NCBI GenBank assembly: GCA_001567115.1
Contig: LMZT01000059.1
Coordinates: forward strand, 1 to 48,204
Origin: Candidatus Hinthialibacteria bacterium OLB16
GTDB taxonomy: Bacteria; Hinthialibacterota; Hinthialibacteria; OLB16
Reading direction: 5' to 3'
DNA: 48,204 bases
Numbering within the stretch: the first letter of the stretch is position 1; each line of letters begins with the position of its first letter. This document shows, piece after piece, positions 38,802-48,023 of the stretch. The position numbers were made by a program, and so were the translations under genes. Under the pieces are notes generated by a model. That model ran no database searches, was not told the origin of the DNA, and saw nothing but the letters and a program-made list of their open reading frames with translations.

Positions 38802-39824
38802 TCAATCGAGTTGAAGAATCGCTCCACGGGCGGCATTGGTCACCATTTTCTGGTAGCGGCCCAGCCAGCCGAAGTTCATCCTGGCAGCCGGTGGAGTCCA
38901 CTCTGCGCGCCGTGAAGCCAGCTCTGCATCACTCACTTTGACTTCAAGCTTTTTGTTGGGGATATCGATCGAAATCATGTCCCCATTGCGGATCAGGCCG
39001 ATTGGCCCGCCTTCGGCTGCTTCAGGAGAAACATGGCCGATGCAGGCCCCCGCGGTTCCGCCGGAGAAACGGCCATCTGTGATCAGCGCCACTGATTTGC
39101 CAAGCCCCATGCCTTTGATGTAGCTGGTGGGGGCGAGCATCTCCTGCATGCCCGGCCCACCTCGTGGCCCCTCATAACGGATAACGACAACATCGCCGGG
39201 TTTGACTTTCTTGTCTTCGATCTTGCCAAGAATGCCATCGCAGGCCTCCTCCTGGCTCTCAAAAATCACGGCCGGCCCTTCATGAACAAGCATCTCGGGG
39301 TCAACACCCGCCGTTTTGACGACAGCCCCCTCGGGTGACAGGTTCCCATACAGAATGGTCAGGCCGCCCTCTTTTGAATAGGCGCTGGAGACTTCACGAA
39401 TGCAGTACAGGGAATCGAAGGTGAGAGGATTCAGGTTGTCCTCACGAACCGGCTGCGCCCGATCGACTTGATCACGGTCATCCACCATTTCGAATTTGAG
39501 AATTCGGCCATCTGAATCCACTTCAAGAAAGCGGTCAATAAAAAGGCGTGTCGGAATGGCTCCCATTTTCCAGATCAGGCAGACCGGTTCGCCATCCAGC
39601 AGGGCTGGTTCAGCCAGGCTGCGGATGTCACTGGAATCGATAGCGGCCTGGATGAAAGCGGCGATTGTCCCGCTACCGGTAATGTTGCCCATTGAAAAAG
39701 CGGCAGGAAGGGACAGTTCAGCTTGAGGGGAGAGCCAGGCTTCGAGTGCATGGGCATTCTTCTGGTTCCCGAGATATGCAAAGGCCTCCGCAAACCGGAG
39801 GCGCTGGTCATGGGTCGGATTCAT
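38802..39824 (-). CDS. IlvD/Edd C-terminal domain protein with an NTF2-like N-terminal domain
   Basis: A 340-residue protein with an unusual build. Residues 1-125 look like an NTF2/SnoaL-like fold ([50 protein letters not shown]). From about 140 onward it is the C-terminal domain of dihydroxy-acid/phosphogluconate dehydratases: [61 protein letters not shown] normal IlvD has about 560 residues, and the missing N-terminal half carries the Fe-S cysteines and Mg site, so this protein should not be an active dehydratase by itself. ATG 39824 follows AAGGTG; a GTG at 39836 is possible. The argB gene lies 63 bases upstream. Confidence 0.8.
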   Translation of the reverse strand: MNPTHDQRLRFAEAFAYLGNQKNAHALEAWLSPQAELSLPAAFSMGNITGSGTIAAFIQAAIDSSDIRSLAEPALLDGEPVCLIWKMGAIPTRLFIDRFLEVDSDGRILKFEMVDDRDQVDRAQPVREDNLNPLTFDSLYCIREVSSAYSKEGGLTILYGNLSPEGAVVKTAGVDPEMLVHEGPAVIFESQEEACDGILGKIEDKKVKPGDVVVIRYEGPRGGPGMQEMLAPTSYIKGMGLGKSVALITDGRFSGGTAGACIGHVSPEAAEGGPIGLIRNGDMISIDIPNKKLEVKVSDAELASRRAEWTPPAARMNFGWLGRYQKMVTNAARGAILQLD

Positions 39825-39887
39825 GAAATCAGGCACCTTTCCATTAAGTCTTCAGATAATGGCATCGTAGCAGCAGAACACCCTCGA

Positions 39888-40814
39888 TCAAGACTGGCTG
39901 ATCAAATCTTCCAGGGTGTCATGGCTGGTAATCAGGGTTCCAACACCCGCATCGGTGAATATTTCGAGCAGAACGGCATGAGGGGTTCTGCCATCGACGA
40001 TATGGCAGCTCTTGCATCCGTGGGCGAGTGCTGTCTGGCAGGCCTGGACTTTGGGGATCATGCCACCTGAAAGAATTCCGCGCGAACGAAGGGAATCCAC
40101 CTCGCAGGTCGTGATCCAGGAGATCAGAGTGGTGTGATCTTTCGGATTACGCAGCAGGCCGGGGGTATCGGTCATCAGGATCAGTTTCTCGGCGCTCAGA
40201 GCGGCTGCAATCGCCCCGGCGACTGTGTCTGCATTGATGTTGTAGGTCTCCCCTTCCCCGCCGGCGCCCAATGGAGCGACCACTGGAATGAAGCCGGCCT
40301 CATCGAGTGAGAGGAGGACTTCCGGATTGACTTTGTGAACCTCTCCCACATAGCCGATATCGATTCCTTCCGGCGGCCGGTCGGGATCATCTCCATTCAT
40401 CCGTGGCATGTGCTTGACCGCTTCGATCAGGTTTCCATCTTTCCCGGATATGCCGACTGCCCTGCCTCCGGCACGATTGATCGAGGCCACAATCCCTTTG
40501 TTGATGACTCCCGCCAGAACCATTTCGGTGATGTTGACAGTTTCACGGTCGGTCACTCTCAAACCATGAATGAACTCGGTGGTTTTGCCGACTTTGGTGA
40601 GCATCTCGGTAATCATCGGGCCGCCACCGTGAACCACAACCGGTTTGATTCCGACTGTGCGTAAAAGGACCAGGTCGCGGATAAACGCATCCCGCGCCGA
40701 GGCTTGATGCATGGCTGCTCCGCCATACTTGATCACAAGAATTTTTCCATAAAACTTCTGGAGATAGGGGAGCGCTTCGGATAGATGTTGGACAAAGGTC
40801 TGTGAGTCTCGCAT
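39888..40814 (-). CDS. argB: Acetylglutamate kinase ArgB
   Basis: Phosphorylates N-acetyl-L-glutamate in the second step of arginine synthesis. The protein has 308 residues from ATG 40814. Motifs of the amino acid kinase fold are present: VIKYGGAAM near residue 28, VVVHGGGPMITEML, ELVLAG-like TEMVLAGVINKGIV, GISGKDGNLI, NINADTVAGAIAAAL and GILSGGMIPKVQAC, which carries the substrate-binding loop. It is somewhat longer at the N-terminus than the shortest ArgB forms, as in arginine-inhibited hexameric types, so feedback control is possible. The next gene downstream encodes the IlvD-like fusion; other arg genes are absent here. Confidence 0.96.
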   Translation of the reverse strand: MRDSQTFVQHLSEALPYLQKFYGKILVIKYGGAAMHQASARDAFIRDLVLLRTVGIKPVVVHGGGPMITEMLTKVGKTTEFIHGLRVTDRETVNITEMVLAGVINKGIVASINRAGGRAVGISGKDGNLIEAVKHMPRMNGDDPDRPPEGIDIGYVGEVHKVNPEVLLSLDEAGFIPVVAPLGAGGEGETYNINADTVAGAIAAALSAEKLILMTDTPGLLRNPKDHTTLISWITTCEVDSLRSRGILSGGMIPKVQACQTALAHGCKSCHIVDGRTPHAVLLEIFTDAGVGTLITSHDTLEDLISQS

Positions 40815-41184
40815 GAGGAGGTAACTTACCAAACGTTTGGATTGCCAGTTCTGTCCGGCAATTCAGCCGTGATTCGAGCTGGAAATACATTGTTTCAGAG
40901 CCTGCAGGCGAAGGAATCCCAGGGAGCGGGCGGAATATAACCGATGGCTGATCGGATTACCACACACACCAAGCAGCGCACTTGATGATAAAATATCATC
41001 AACATATCTCATTGAAATGTCTTGATTTGAAAATTTCTGTTAATGTTCTATGTGAAGGGTCGATAAAGAATGTCGGATTGACGCTGAACAATTCAAGCGG
41101 AAAAAGAGATGGGTACGCGCTGGAAGGTCTTTCCAAGGGAAGGCAATCCGATAAAGTATCGAATCATCAAGGAGGGATAGTGAA
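40815..41184. other. Intergenic region between argB and the Cys-rich lipoprotein gene
   Basis: 370 bases separate two divergent genes. It is A+T-rich at 40985-41060. A 68-codon frame at 40982-41188 has no ribosome site and is probably not a gene. AAGGAGGGA at 41169-41177 is the ribosome site of the following lipoprotein. I see no repeat or RNA gene. Confidence 0.45.
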
Positions 41185-41394
41185 ATGAGGAAGATGAACA
41201 GGTTCTATGGGGTTGGCATCCTGATTCTGTTGGTGTCAATGGTGCTCATGAGCGGGTGTTGTGCACGCCTGCAGTCTCCAATCGTATTCGAAAATTGCTG
41301 TGGCTACTCGAGCTGCGGATATGGTGGAGGATCCATGTGCGGCAGCTCCTGTAATTCGTGCTGTCCAGCACCCTGCGATCCGAGCTACCGTTAA
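41185..41394 (+). CDS. Small cysteine-rich lipoprotein
   Basis: A 69-residue protein with a lipoprotein signal (GILILLVSMVLMSGC; lipobox LMSGC). The mature part of about 45 residues holds ten cysteines, in the patterns NCCGYSSCGYGGG, MCGSSCNSCC and APCDPSYR, with Gly, Ser and Tyr between them. The spacing (CC, SxC, CxxxC) suggests a disulfide-knotted or metal-binding surface peptide. AAGGAGGGA before the ATG is excellent, so I take it as real. I know of no family with this pattern. A possible 3' hairpin pairs 41425-41433 with 41481-41489. Confidence 0.75.
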   Translation: MRKMNRFYGVGILILLVSMVLMSGCCARLQSPIVFENCCGYSSCGYGGGSMCGSSCNSCCPAPCDPSYR

Positions 41395-41424
41395 AAGCCT
41401 CACCCATGTCGTAAACAACTCCGA

Positions 41425-41489
41425 TCCCCTCGGAGAGGAATCCCGCGGTCTCCCCCCCTGATATACCGCTGGTCTTCTTCGAGGGGATT
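41425..41489 (+). terminator. Possible hairpin after the Cys-rich lipoprotein gene
   Basis: ATCCCCTCG (41425-41433) can pair with CGAGGGGAT (41481-41489) across a 47-base loop that has a smaller hairpin of its own (CCGCGGT). There is no U-tract, so it may be a 3' structure rather than a terminator. Confidence 0.3.
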
Positions 41490-41575
41490 GTGCTTTCCAG
41501 GCAGGTTATCGGCCTGCTTCCAAGGCTTCAGGACAGATAGAAAATCGGCCTTGTTCTGGGTAAGGTAACCGTCTC

Positions 41576-42817
41576 ATGAAGATCCTTTTCCTCAGCCAAT
41601 ATTTTCCACCGGAGATCTGCGCGCCGGCAGCGCGTGTTTCTGAGTTATGCCGTTACTGGGCGGAAAAGGGAGAGGAAATCACTGTCATAACCGCATTTCC
41701 CAACCATCCCACAGGAGTCATTCCAGACGAGTATCGTGGGAAGAAATTCATGCGTGAAAAAGTGGATGGATTCGATTTGATGAGGAGCTGGATTTACCCG
41801 GCCCCGAACCGTGAGTTCTTCAAGCGCCTGGTCTGCTTCTTTTCATTCCTTCTGTCTTCCATATACACAGCGATATTCAAGGCGGGGAAATGTGATGTGG
41901 TCATCGCGACATCGCCTCAGATATTCGTCGGCCTGTCGGGGTGGATTGTGAGCGTTTTCAAGAAAGCCCCTTATGTACTGGAGATCCGTGATCTCTGGCC
42001 TGAATCAGCCATCGAACTGGGTGTGCTGAAGAACCGTTACCTGATCGCTCTCTCTCGAAGCCTCGAACGCTTCCTTTACAAACATGCCGATCTGCTGGTG
42101 GCGGTATCGAAGTCCATCCGTGACGCCATTGTCCAATCTGGAATTCCGGCGAATCGTGTGATTCTTTTGCCGAACGGGATCAATCCGGAGCTGTTCAAAC
42201 CAGGGGAACGCATCAACAGGAAGCGCGCACAGATCCAGATGAAGGATCAATTCATCATCTCCTATATCGGAACACATGGGATGGCCCATGGACTCGAGGT
42301 GGTTGTGGATGCTGCCAGGATCCTGAAAGAAGATCCCCGTTTTCACTTCCTGTTTATCGGTGAAGGAGCTGAGAAGAAAAAAGTCATTGCGTACAGCCAG
42401 AAATTGAAATTAGAAAATGTGACCTTCCTTCCCTCGCAGCCAAAATCAGAAATACCGGAGTGGTATGTGGCTTCGGATGTCTGCATGGTGGTGCTCAAAG
42501 ACTTGCCGGTTTTCGAGACTGTGCTGCCTTCGAAGATGTTTGAAATCATGGCCTGCCAGCGCCCGACCCTCATGGTTGCGCGAGGGGAATGCGCTGAGAT
42601 GGTCCGGGATTCCCGTTCTGGTGTTGTGGTTCCTCCCGGGGATCCAGCCAGACTGGCGGAGGCGATCCGGGAGCTGGCTGACAATGAACCGGGCAGAGTC
42701 GAGATGGCTCAGAATGGAAGAGAGTATGTCCTGAAATATTATGACCGCCGGGAACTCGCTGGCCGTTACCTCGACCATCTTTACCGGCTGGCCGGCAAAA
42801 CTGGAAAAACAGGCTGA
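41576..42817 (+). CDS. Family 4 glycosyltransferase (WcaI/WbuB-like)
   Basis: A 413-residue GT-B fold retaining glycosyltransferase acting at the cytoplasmic face of the inner membrane in capsule, O-antigen or exopolysaccharide assembly. The N-terminal half opens with ILFLSQYFPPEICAPAARV and has EIRDLWPESAIELG, a WbuB/WcaI-type signature. The C-terminal half has LLPNGINPELF, FLFIGEGAEKKKV, and the donor-binding FETVLPSKMFEIMACQRPTLM followed by VPPGDPARLAEAI. A hydrophobic stretch (VCFFSFLLSSIYTAIF) could associate with the membrane. The sugar is unknown. It converges on a methyltransferase gene 3 bases away. Confidence 0.93.
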   Translation: MKILFLSQYFPPEICAPAARVSELCRYWAEKGEEITVITAFPNHPTGVIPDEYRGKKFMREKVDGFDLMRSWIYPAPNREFFKRLVCFFSFLLSSIYTAIFKAGKCDVVIATSPQIFVGLSGWIVSVFKKAPYVLEIRDLWPESAIELGVLKNRYLIALSRSLERFLYKHADLLVAVSKSIRDAIVQSGIPANRVILLPNGINPELFKPGERINRKRAQIQMKDQFIISYIGTHGMAHGLEVVVDAARILKEDPRFHFLFIGEGAEKKKVIAYSQKLKLENVTFLPSQPKSEIPEWYVASDVCMVVLKDLPVFETVLPSKMFEIMACQRPTLMVARGECAEMVRDSRSGVVVPPGDPARLAEAIRELADNEPGRVEMAQNGREYVLKYYDRRELAGRYLDHLYRLAGKTGKTG

Positions 42818-42819
42818 TA

Positions 42820-43530
42820 TCAACCCGCCTTCAGAAACCTTCCGATGATGTTGCAGCGAATCCCTTTGAGGAAATCAAATCGATTGACCAGCCGCTCATA
42901 GGCCACGCCCAAAAGAAAACTCGGCATGGAGAAGGTGAGATAATTGGGGCAGGCCTCCCTGAAGATCAGGTCGACTTCACGAAAGCCAGCCTGAGCCATT
43001 TCTCTACGGATATCCTGGCCGGAATTCAGCTTGTAACAGGTGGGAAATGTATCCTCTTCATCCCTTCCACGTTTTTTGTTGTACCAGACATGAATGGGAT
43101 GCGGGCTGAAACGGGAGCCAATCCCGACATAATGCCATTTATTGGGAGTCAGGAAAATGAACTCACCGCCCGGCCTCAGAACACGGTTTATCTCTTTCAG
43201 CAGTGCCTGAGGTGGGTCGATGTGCTCGAGAACATAGCGTGAAAAAACGACATCGAAGGTTTCATCGCCAAAAGGAATTTCGGTCAGGCTGGCACAAATT
43301 CCCTCATGCAGCTGCGGGTTTCTTTCCACCCGCGGATCGAGATCGACACCGGCCATCCTGGCAGCCCGGTTTTTGAAATCATAGTGGAACATCTCCCCCG
43401 CACCGGCGCCGGCATCCAGAACCCAGCTCTCGGGGGTGATGGATGAGGCAACCAGATCGCGAAAAGCGATGTCATTGTTCTGCTGGTCACTGCGGTACCA
43501 GCGATATCTTGCCTTTTCAACTGTGCTCAT
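42820..43530 (-). CDS. SAM-dependent methyltransferase (type 11)
   Basis: A 236-residue class I methyltransferase. Motif I is VLDAGAGAGEMFHYD, the acidic end of strand 2 is MAGVDLDPRVE, motif II is FDVVFSRYVLEHIDPP, and motif III is RVLRPGGEFIFLTPN, which together match the Methyltransf_11/UbiE-like fold. The C-terminal hydrophobic part (YLTFSMPSFLLGVAYERLV) is like methyltransferases acting on lipids or glycans in surface-polysaccharide clusters. Start ATG 43530 is preferred to GTG 43578, although neither has a good ribosome site. It follows the AsmA-like gene by 78 bases and may act with the glycosyltransferase opposite. Confidence 0.9.
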   Translation of the reverse strand: MSTVEKARYRWYRSDQQNNDIAFRDLVASSITPESWVLDAGAGAGEMFHYDFKNRAARMAGVDLDPRVERNPQLHEGICASLTEIPFGDETFDVVFSRYVLEHIDPPQALLKEINRVLRPGGEFIFLTPNKWHYVGIGSRFSPHPIHVWYNKKRGRDEEDTFPTCYKLNSGQDIRREMAQAGFREVDLIFREACPNYLTFSMPSFLLGVAYERLVNRFDFLKGIRCNIIGRFLKAG

Positions 43531-43608
43531 GGATTTATCGGCTGCCCCACGGCAGAAAAGTGACTTTACGCAGCTCACCTCAATAAAACAATGGGATCAC
43601 CGGAAGCT

Positions 43609-46248
43609 TCATCGGCTCTTTCCAGGGATCAGGTTCCGCAGCCCTTCGCCGAAGTTTCGAATGAAACCTTTTCCACCCTCCTGAATCTGGCCGACGACCC
43701 CTTTTGGAATGTCCAGAAAGATGAGCTTCGGAATGTCTGCTGCATCGGGCAGCTGGATCGGATTCACAAATGTCCAGTCATTATTGCCAACCTTCTGGAC
43801 AACCATCATCTGGCTGTTGAGAGAATCGGGAGTCCATCCGAAAATGAATTTTCCGACAGCGGGGATGTCTTTCAGGCGCCCGATCGGGAAATCGAGGGAG
43901 ATGAAGCGTGTCTGGACCACATCCTGGGGAGGGGTGCGGGTGATGTAAAAATCCACATCAACCATTTCATCCTGGAAACGGATGGCTTCGAACATCCCTG
44001 GAACACCGATGGACAGAGGAACCCTCTGGGTTCTGCCACGCAGACGCCAGGCAGCTCCCTGGCCGGGTATCAGAAAAGTAAAGCCGGTCAGGCTGAGGGG
44101 GTATTTACCCTGTGAAAACAATCCTTCCAGTGTATTGAGATACAAAGTTTCGCCAATCAGAATGGTCCGTACCGACAGATTGACATACTGGGATTGCCCC
44201 ACCCGTGCCAGATCGATCTGGAGGTTCGGCTCGGTGTTTCTGGATTGCTGGAAAGCATTGACAAGGCTGTCGGGCTGATCCGGATTGGGAGGAAATTCAT
44301 GGTGGCGCCGGTTCCAATTCTTTGCGGACACCAGCTCGTCGAGATAGACTTTTCTAAAATAGAAAACGCCACGGATATTGTTGAGGATGATCGGAACTCC
44401 CACCAGTTCCAGGCGAACCCCCTGGCAGTTCAGATCGGATTCGAAAATCCAGTTCCCTTTGGCATTGCCTGAAATCGTGCCTGTCATGACACCGGTTCCA
44501 CCGATCTGAACTCCACGGAAAATCGGAGTGACCGAGGCATTGTCACCCTCCGCTTTGACCTGGAAATCCGGCATCCAGACAGTTCCATGCCGTGCCAGAG
44601 TTCCCTGGATATCCAGGCGGATCGGTGCGGTATTCCCGAAGAACAGGCTGCACTCACTGACCCGATAAGGTTCACCTGGGTTCTGATTGACTGTCAGAGA
44701 GAGGCGCAGAGGAGTTTCCAGGGTCCGTATGTAATTCGGATTATACTGCGGCTGAGGTGTGTAAAAAATCAGCTGCCGTGCGAAGAGCGCTGTGGTAAAA
44801 CGTTTCGACTGGCTGCTGAAACGAATTTCAAAGGTCCCGCCGACATTCCTGCAGGAAAACCAGGGAGAAGACCCCGGTGGAGCCTCTGGACTTCCCATCT
44901 GGCCACCCGCATCTACCACTCTCCCATTGATCAGGCCGTTCTGGAGCCAGGGCTGGGAATCTCCAGAAGGAACCCGGCCGGTTAAATCCATATTCATCAA
45001 AACAGTGCCATTCAAATAGGGGATTTTCACCCCATATTCTTCAAGAAGGCTCTTCAGATCAAATCGAAGTGTGGGTGAGCGGAAAGTCCACTGCTGGTTT
45101 TGAGTGGAATATGAGAATGAAACAGGACCTTTGATTCCATTCCCGGAATCGAACTCTGCTGAATCGATTCGGCAGGAGAAAGCCGGGCTGAAGTTCATCT
45201 GAATCCCACCTTCGATTTTCCAGCCCTGGGGAGGAATCCATCTGGATAGATGCTGGTCGATGGCGAGGGATGGAAAAAACTCATTGAGAACACGCAGGTC
45301 GCCGGACAGGGAGGCTGTGCGAACCACCATCGAATGCTCTCCCATTTCACAATTCGACAGACGGACCTGAAAAGCATCTCCCCAACCCGCCTGGATATCC
45401 GCAGGCGCCATTTGAGAGCTGCCCACCAGAGACCCCTTGAGATCCACCTGAAGGGGCCGTTTCGAAAAGTCTTTGTCTTTCCAGCGGGCATTGGATGAGG
45501 TGGCCTGGACTATGAAAGCCGGGCGTGAATCATCGAAGAGATTGCCGGAAAGATCGAGCCGGCCATTCCAGGTTCCGCGCAGATCTTTGAAAAACGGCTG
45601 CAGGTCCACCTTCCCTGCGTTGCCTTGAAAGCGGTAATTCCCCTCCGGATCGAGGTTTATGGATCCTTTCCAATCGGCGCCAAAGGCTTGAGCTGCCGAC
45701 CAGGATCCGGCAAAGGAATACTTGCCGGTCTGACGGGAAAACGAGACTCGATCCAACCTCAATCCCCTGACTGAAGATTGGAGAAATGAAGTGTCCAGCT
45801 GAGAAACAGTTCCCCCGAGAGTGCCTTTCCAGTCGCTTCCCTGCCCTGAGACATCCACCTTCAGATCGAGTCCCTGGGCCTGATAGGCCCCTCCCGTGGA
45901 AGCCCACTCCTTTATGTTGAGGTTCCCTTTGAGTGCATAATTCCAGTTGGCCCAATCCCCCCAGCTGCCTGAGCCACGCAATTCATCAACCCGGCACAGA
46001 CCGCTGGTGGCAGGGACATCCCATTCTGGGGGGGCCAGATCGATCAACCCCTCAAGTGGAACTGTAAAGGATTTCAAACTGAAACTTGCCGGCCAGGGCT
46101 GAGTGGATGCATTGAGCGAGAACTCCACAGCCACCCTTTCCCCTTGCCTGGAAAGCAGGTTCATTCGCCAGGCGGTTGGCCCTGTGAGATCTGGTTTCAC
46201 AAATCCTGCAAACCCGATCCTTGGATAATCATCCAGAAAGGGAACCAC
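43609..46248 (-). CDS. AsmA/TamB-like envelope protein, large C-terminal part (same gene as 46427-47347)
   Basis: An 879-residue open frame that is the bulk of one large AsmA-like protein. The true coding frame extends upstream to about 46460 (SLTWQPLDPGTG, then YIEGRFLLIWKRLADRW). It consists of repeated beta-strand units of the bridge-like lipid transfer type, as in GSWSAAQAFGADWKGSINLD and GTWNGRLDLSGNLFDDS. The C-terminal region (ISLDFPIGRLKDIPAVGKFIFG) is the AsmA-like DUF3971-type end. Such proteins span the periplasm and help carry phospholipids to the outer membrane. The neighbouring acyltransferase fits a lipid role. The repaired protein has about 1,245 residues. Confidence 0.8.
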   Translation of the reverse strand: MVPFLDDYPRIGFAGFVKPDLTGPTAWRMNLLSRQGERVAVEFSLNASTQPWPASFSLKSFTVPLEGLIDLAPPEWDVPATSGLCRVDELRGSGSWGDWANWNYALKGNLNIKEWASTGGAYQAQGLDLKVDVSGQGSDWKGTLGGTVSQLDTSFLQSSVRGLRLDRVSFSRQTGKYSFAGSWSAAQAFGADWKGSINLDPEGNYRFQGNAGKVDLQPFFKDLRGTWNGRLDLSGNLFDDSRPAFIVQATSSNARWKDKDFSKRPLQVDLKGSLVGSSQMAPADIQAGWGDAFQVRLSNCEMGEHSMVVRTASLSGDLRVLNEFFPSLAIDQHLSRWIPPQGWKIEGGIQMNFSPAFSCRIDSAEFDSGNGIKGPVSFSYSTQNQQWTFRSPTLRFDLKSLLEEYGVKIPYLNGTVLMNMDLTGRVPSGDSQPWLQNGLINGRVVDAGGQMGSPEAPPGSSPWFSCRNVGGTFEIRFSSQSKRFTTALFARQLIFYTPQPQYNPNYIRTLETPLRLSLTVNQNPGEPYRVSECSLFFGNTAPIRLDIQGTLARHGTVWMPDFQVKAEGDNASVTPIFRGVQIGGTGVMTGTISGNAKGNWIFESDLNCQGVRLELVGVPIILNNIRGVFYFRKVYLDELVSAKNWNRRHHEFPPNPDQPDSLVNAFQQSRNTEPNLQIDLARVGQSQYVNLSVRTILIGETLYLNTLEGLFSQGKYPLSLTGFTFLIPGQGAAWRLRGRTQRVPLSIGVPGMFEAIRFQDEMVDVDFYITRTPPQDVVQTRFISLDFPIGRLKDIPAVGKFIFGWTPDSLNSQMMVVQKVGNNDWTFVNPIQLPDAADIPKLIFLDIPKGVVGQIQEGGKGFIRNFGEGLRNLIPGKSR

Positions 46249-46426
46249 CCAGGCCGCTTCGGATACCTGAGAGAGAAAGGGCAGCTCAGCGATTCTCTCC
46301 GGGTTGACAATCTGCCGGGTTCCAATCTCACCCTGAAATTCCCAACGGTCGGCAAGCCTTTTCCAGATGAGGAGGAATCGGCCTTCAATATAGAGTGGAG
46401 GAGCCGCTGAGCGGCCGGTCCCGGGA

Positions 46427-47347
46427 TCAAGCGGCTGCCAGGTCAGGCTGTGTGTAGCGAGTTTTTTTTTCGAGGCTGCCGGTCTGGAAGCGGATCATCT
46501 CAAAGAGCTGGTCAGCCTGGATTGACAAACCCTCTATCGACCATTTCTGGTCGGGATACGAGAGTTCGATGCTGGTTTCTTCCAGTTCAACACCTGCCAG
46601 CCAGGGAGAGGATGGGCTTTTCGTTTGTGAGGCGCCGGAGGGCTGGATCCCTTTTAAACCCTCCTGGATTGAAGCCAGGACATCGATGAGCGGGCGCTCG
46701 CCTGGAGATGGATTCAGTCTCAGCGTGCTGCCTTTGCAATGGAGCGACCAGGGGTCTTCCGGTTTGGCTCTCACAAGTGTGAGCTCGGCCATTTGAAGAT
46801 CATTGGTGGCCGTTCCATCCATTTCCGAGATCGATACATGGAGATCCTTCAGGACCACAGATCTGAGAGCGAGATGGGCCTGTGAAGCGCCTCCAGCCGA
46901 AGCAGGCGGAGATGCCTGCGCTGGCGATGCTTCAGCAGAAAGCGTGAGAACAGGTTTCAGGATATCAGTGATGTTCCACTCCCCATTTCTCTTTTCGAGC
47001 CTGAGGGTGGGTTGTGTCAGCACAACCTCGACAAACCGGCCCTGCTGAAGGCCACTCAGGCCGCCTTCGGCAGCCGCTTCGATCTTTTCGACTGACAGGA
47101 CCGTTTGGGATCCGGAATCAATGCGAACCCGGTTGAGAGTTAACAGGTTCGGGAGGGTGACCTGGGTCTGCCCGATCGCGACTGGGGTTCCGACAAGAGT
47201 CTTGAGCTGCTGCTCGACGACCTTTTGTGTCGCTTCTGGTGAAAGGTGCTTTTCAAGAGTCGAATAGGCGAGATATGCGAGTCCCCCGGCGATGAGGACC
47301 GCCACCGCGAAACCAATCAAAAAGCCCTTGACCAGAGGATGGCTCAT
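46427..47347 (-). CDS. AsmA-like envelope protein, N-terminal part (frameshifted)
   Basis: The start of the AsmA-like gene, 306 residues in this frame. The ATG at 47347 begins MSHPLVKGF, and a single membrane anchor follows (LIGFAVAVLIAGGLAYLAY), placing the rest in the periplasm. The N-terminal AsmA-type segment is PVAIGQTQVTLPNLLTLNRV with KRNGEWNITDIL. The frame ends TRYTQPDLAAA at 46427, but the homologous sequence continues LATHSLTWQPL from an A9 run (T9 on the plus strand, 46462-46470); one extra base there explains the split. The stop of the acyltransferase lies one base upstream of the ATG, so the pair is co-transcribed. Confidence 0.82.
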   Translation of the reverse strand: MSHPLVKGFLIGFAVAVLIAGGLAYLAYSTLEKHLSPEATQKVVEQQLKTLVGTPVAIGQTQVTLPNLLTLNRVRIDSGSQTVLSVEKIEAAAEGGLSGLQQGRFVEVVLTQPTLRLEKRNGEWNITDILKPVLTLSAEASPAQASPPASAGGASQAHLALRSVVLKDLHVSISEMDGTATNDLQMAELTLVRAKPEDPWSLHCKGSTLRLNPSPGERPLIDVLASIQEGLKGIQPSGASQTKSPSSPWLAGVELEETSIELSYPDQKWSIEGLSIQADQLFEMIRFQTGSLEKKTRYTQPDLAAA

Positions 47348-47348
47348 C

Positions 47349-48023
47349 TCAATGCGGCTCCACCTGATCCGCCAGGGATTGAATGGCATCCGTAATTCTG
47401 CGGGTAACACGTGCCAGAGATTCCCGATCTTTTGGATCTTCCCCATCGAGCAGGATCGGTTTTCCGATGCGGATGTGTATTTTCTTAGGAAGGAAGAAAG
47501 TTGCAGGCAGGGATTGAAAACAGTGCCCGGAGAGGTGCACCGGGATCATGGGGCAGCCGGATCGCAGAGCAATCAGGGCAACCCCCTGTTTGCCCTCCTG
47601 CAGGTTTCCATCGACACTGATCCCCCCTTCCGGAAAGCATCCCAGGAGAAACCCCTGGGAAAGACCTTTCAGGGCCGATTTCACGGCACCGAGATCCTGG
47701 CCGGAACGGTTCACCGGAATACAGCCAAGAAAACGGCACATCCAGTTGATCAGCCGAGCTTCATACCACTCACGGGCAATCATGAAAGAGACCTTTCGAG
47801 GTGAGGCTGCCGATATGATATTGGCATCCAGATAACTGATATGGTTGCTCACCAGAATCGCCGATCCGGAGGAAGGAATCCACTCCTCCCCGGATATTTC
47901 CAGGCGAAAAAAGAGCCGCATGTAGAACCGGTTAACCCACCACCACCAGTAAAACCTGGCCATATCATGCAATTTTCTCCATCCTGTGAGTGGTCGGGTC
48001 TCAGTATAAAAGAGTTTCGGCAT
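47349..48023 (-). CDS. 1-acyl-sn-glycerol-3-phosphate acyltransferase (PlsC family)
   Basis: A 224-residue PlsC-type acyltransferase that esterifies the second position of lysophosphatidate or a related lipid at the inner membrane. The catalytic His-x4-Asp is NHISYLD at 60-66, and the second motif is CFPEGGIS at 129-136 (FPEGTRS in most members; Gly-Gly here). An N-terminal aromatic stretch (MARFYWWWWVNRFYMRLFFRL) probably inserts in the membrane. It starts at ATG 48023, with GAGGAG just upstream, and its stop lies one base from the start of the AsmA-like gene, suggesting a joint role in supplying or moving phospholipids. It is distinct from the DUF374 protein at the other end. Confidence 0.92.
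   Translation of the reverse strand: MPKLFYTETRPLTGWRKLHDMARFYWWWWVNRFYMRLFFRLEISGEEWIPSSGSAILVSNHISYLDANIISAASPRKVSFMIAREWYEARLINWMCRFLGCIPVNRSGQDLGAVKSALKGLSQGFLLGCFPEGGISVDGNLQEGKQGVALIALRSGCPMIPVHLSGHCFQSLPATFFLPKKIHIRIGKPILLDGEDPKDRESLARVTRRITDAIQSLADQVEPH

Noticed and set aside
40982-41188. A 68-codon frame upstream of the Cys-rich lipoprotein
   Set aside because: It overlaps the ribosome site of the next gene, has no ribosome site of its own and resembles no family.
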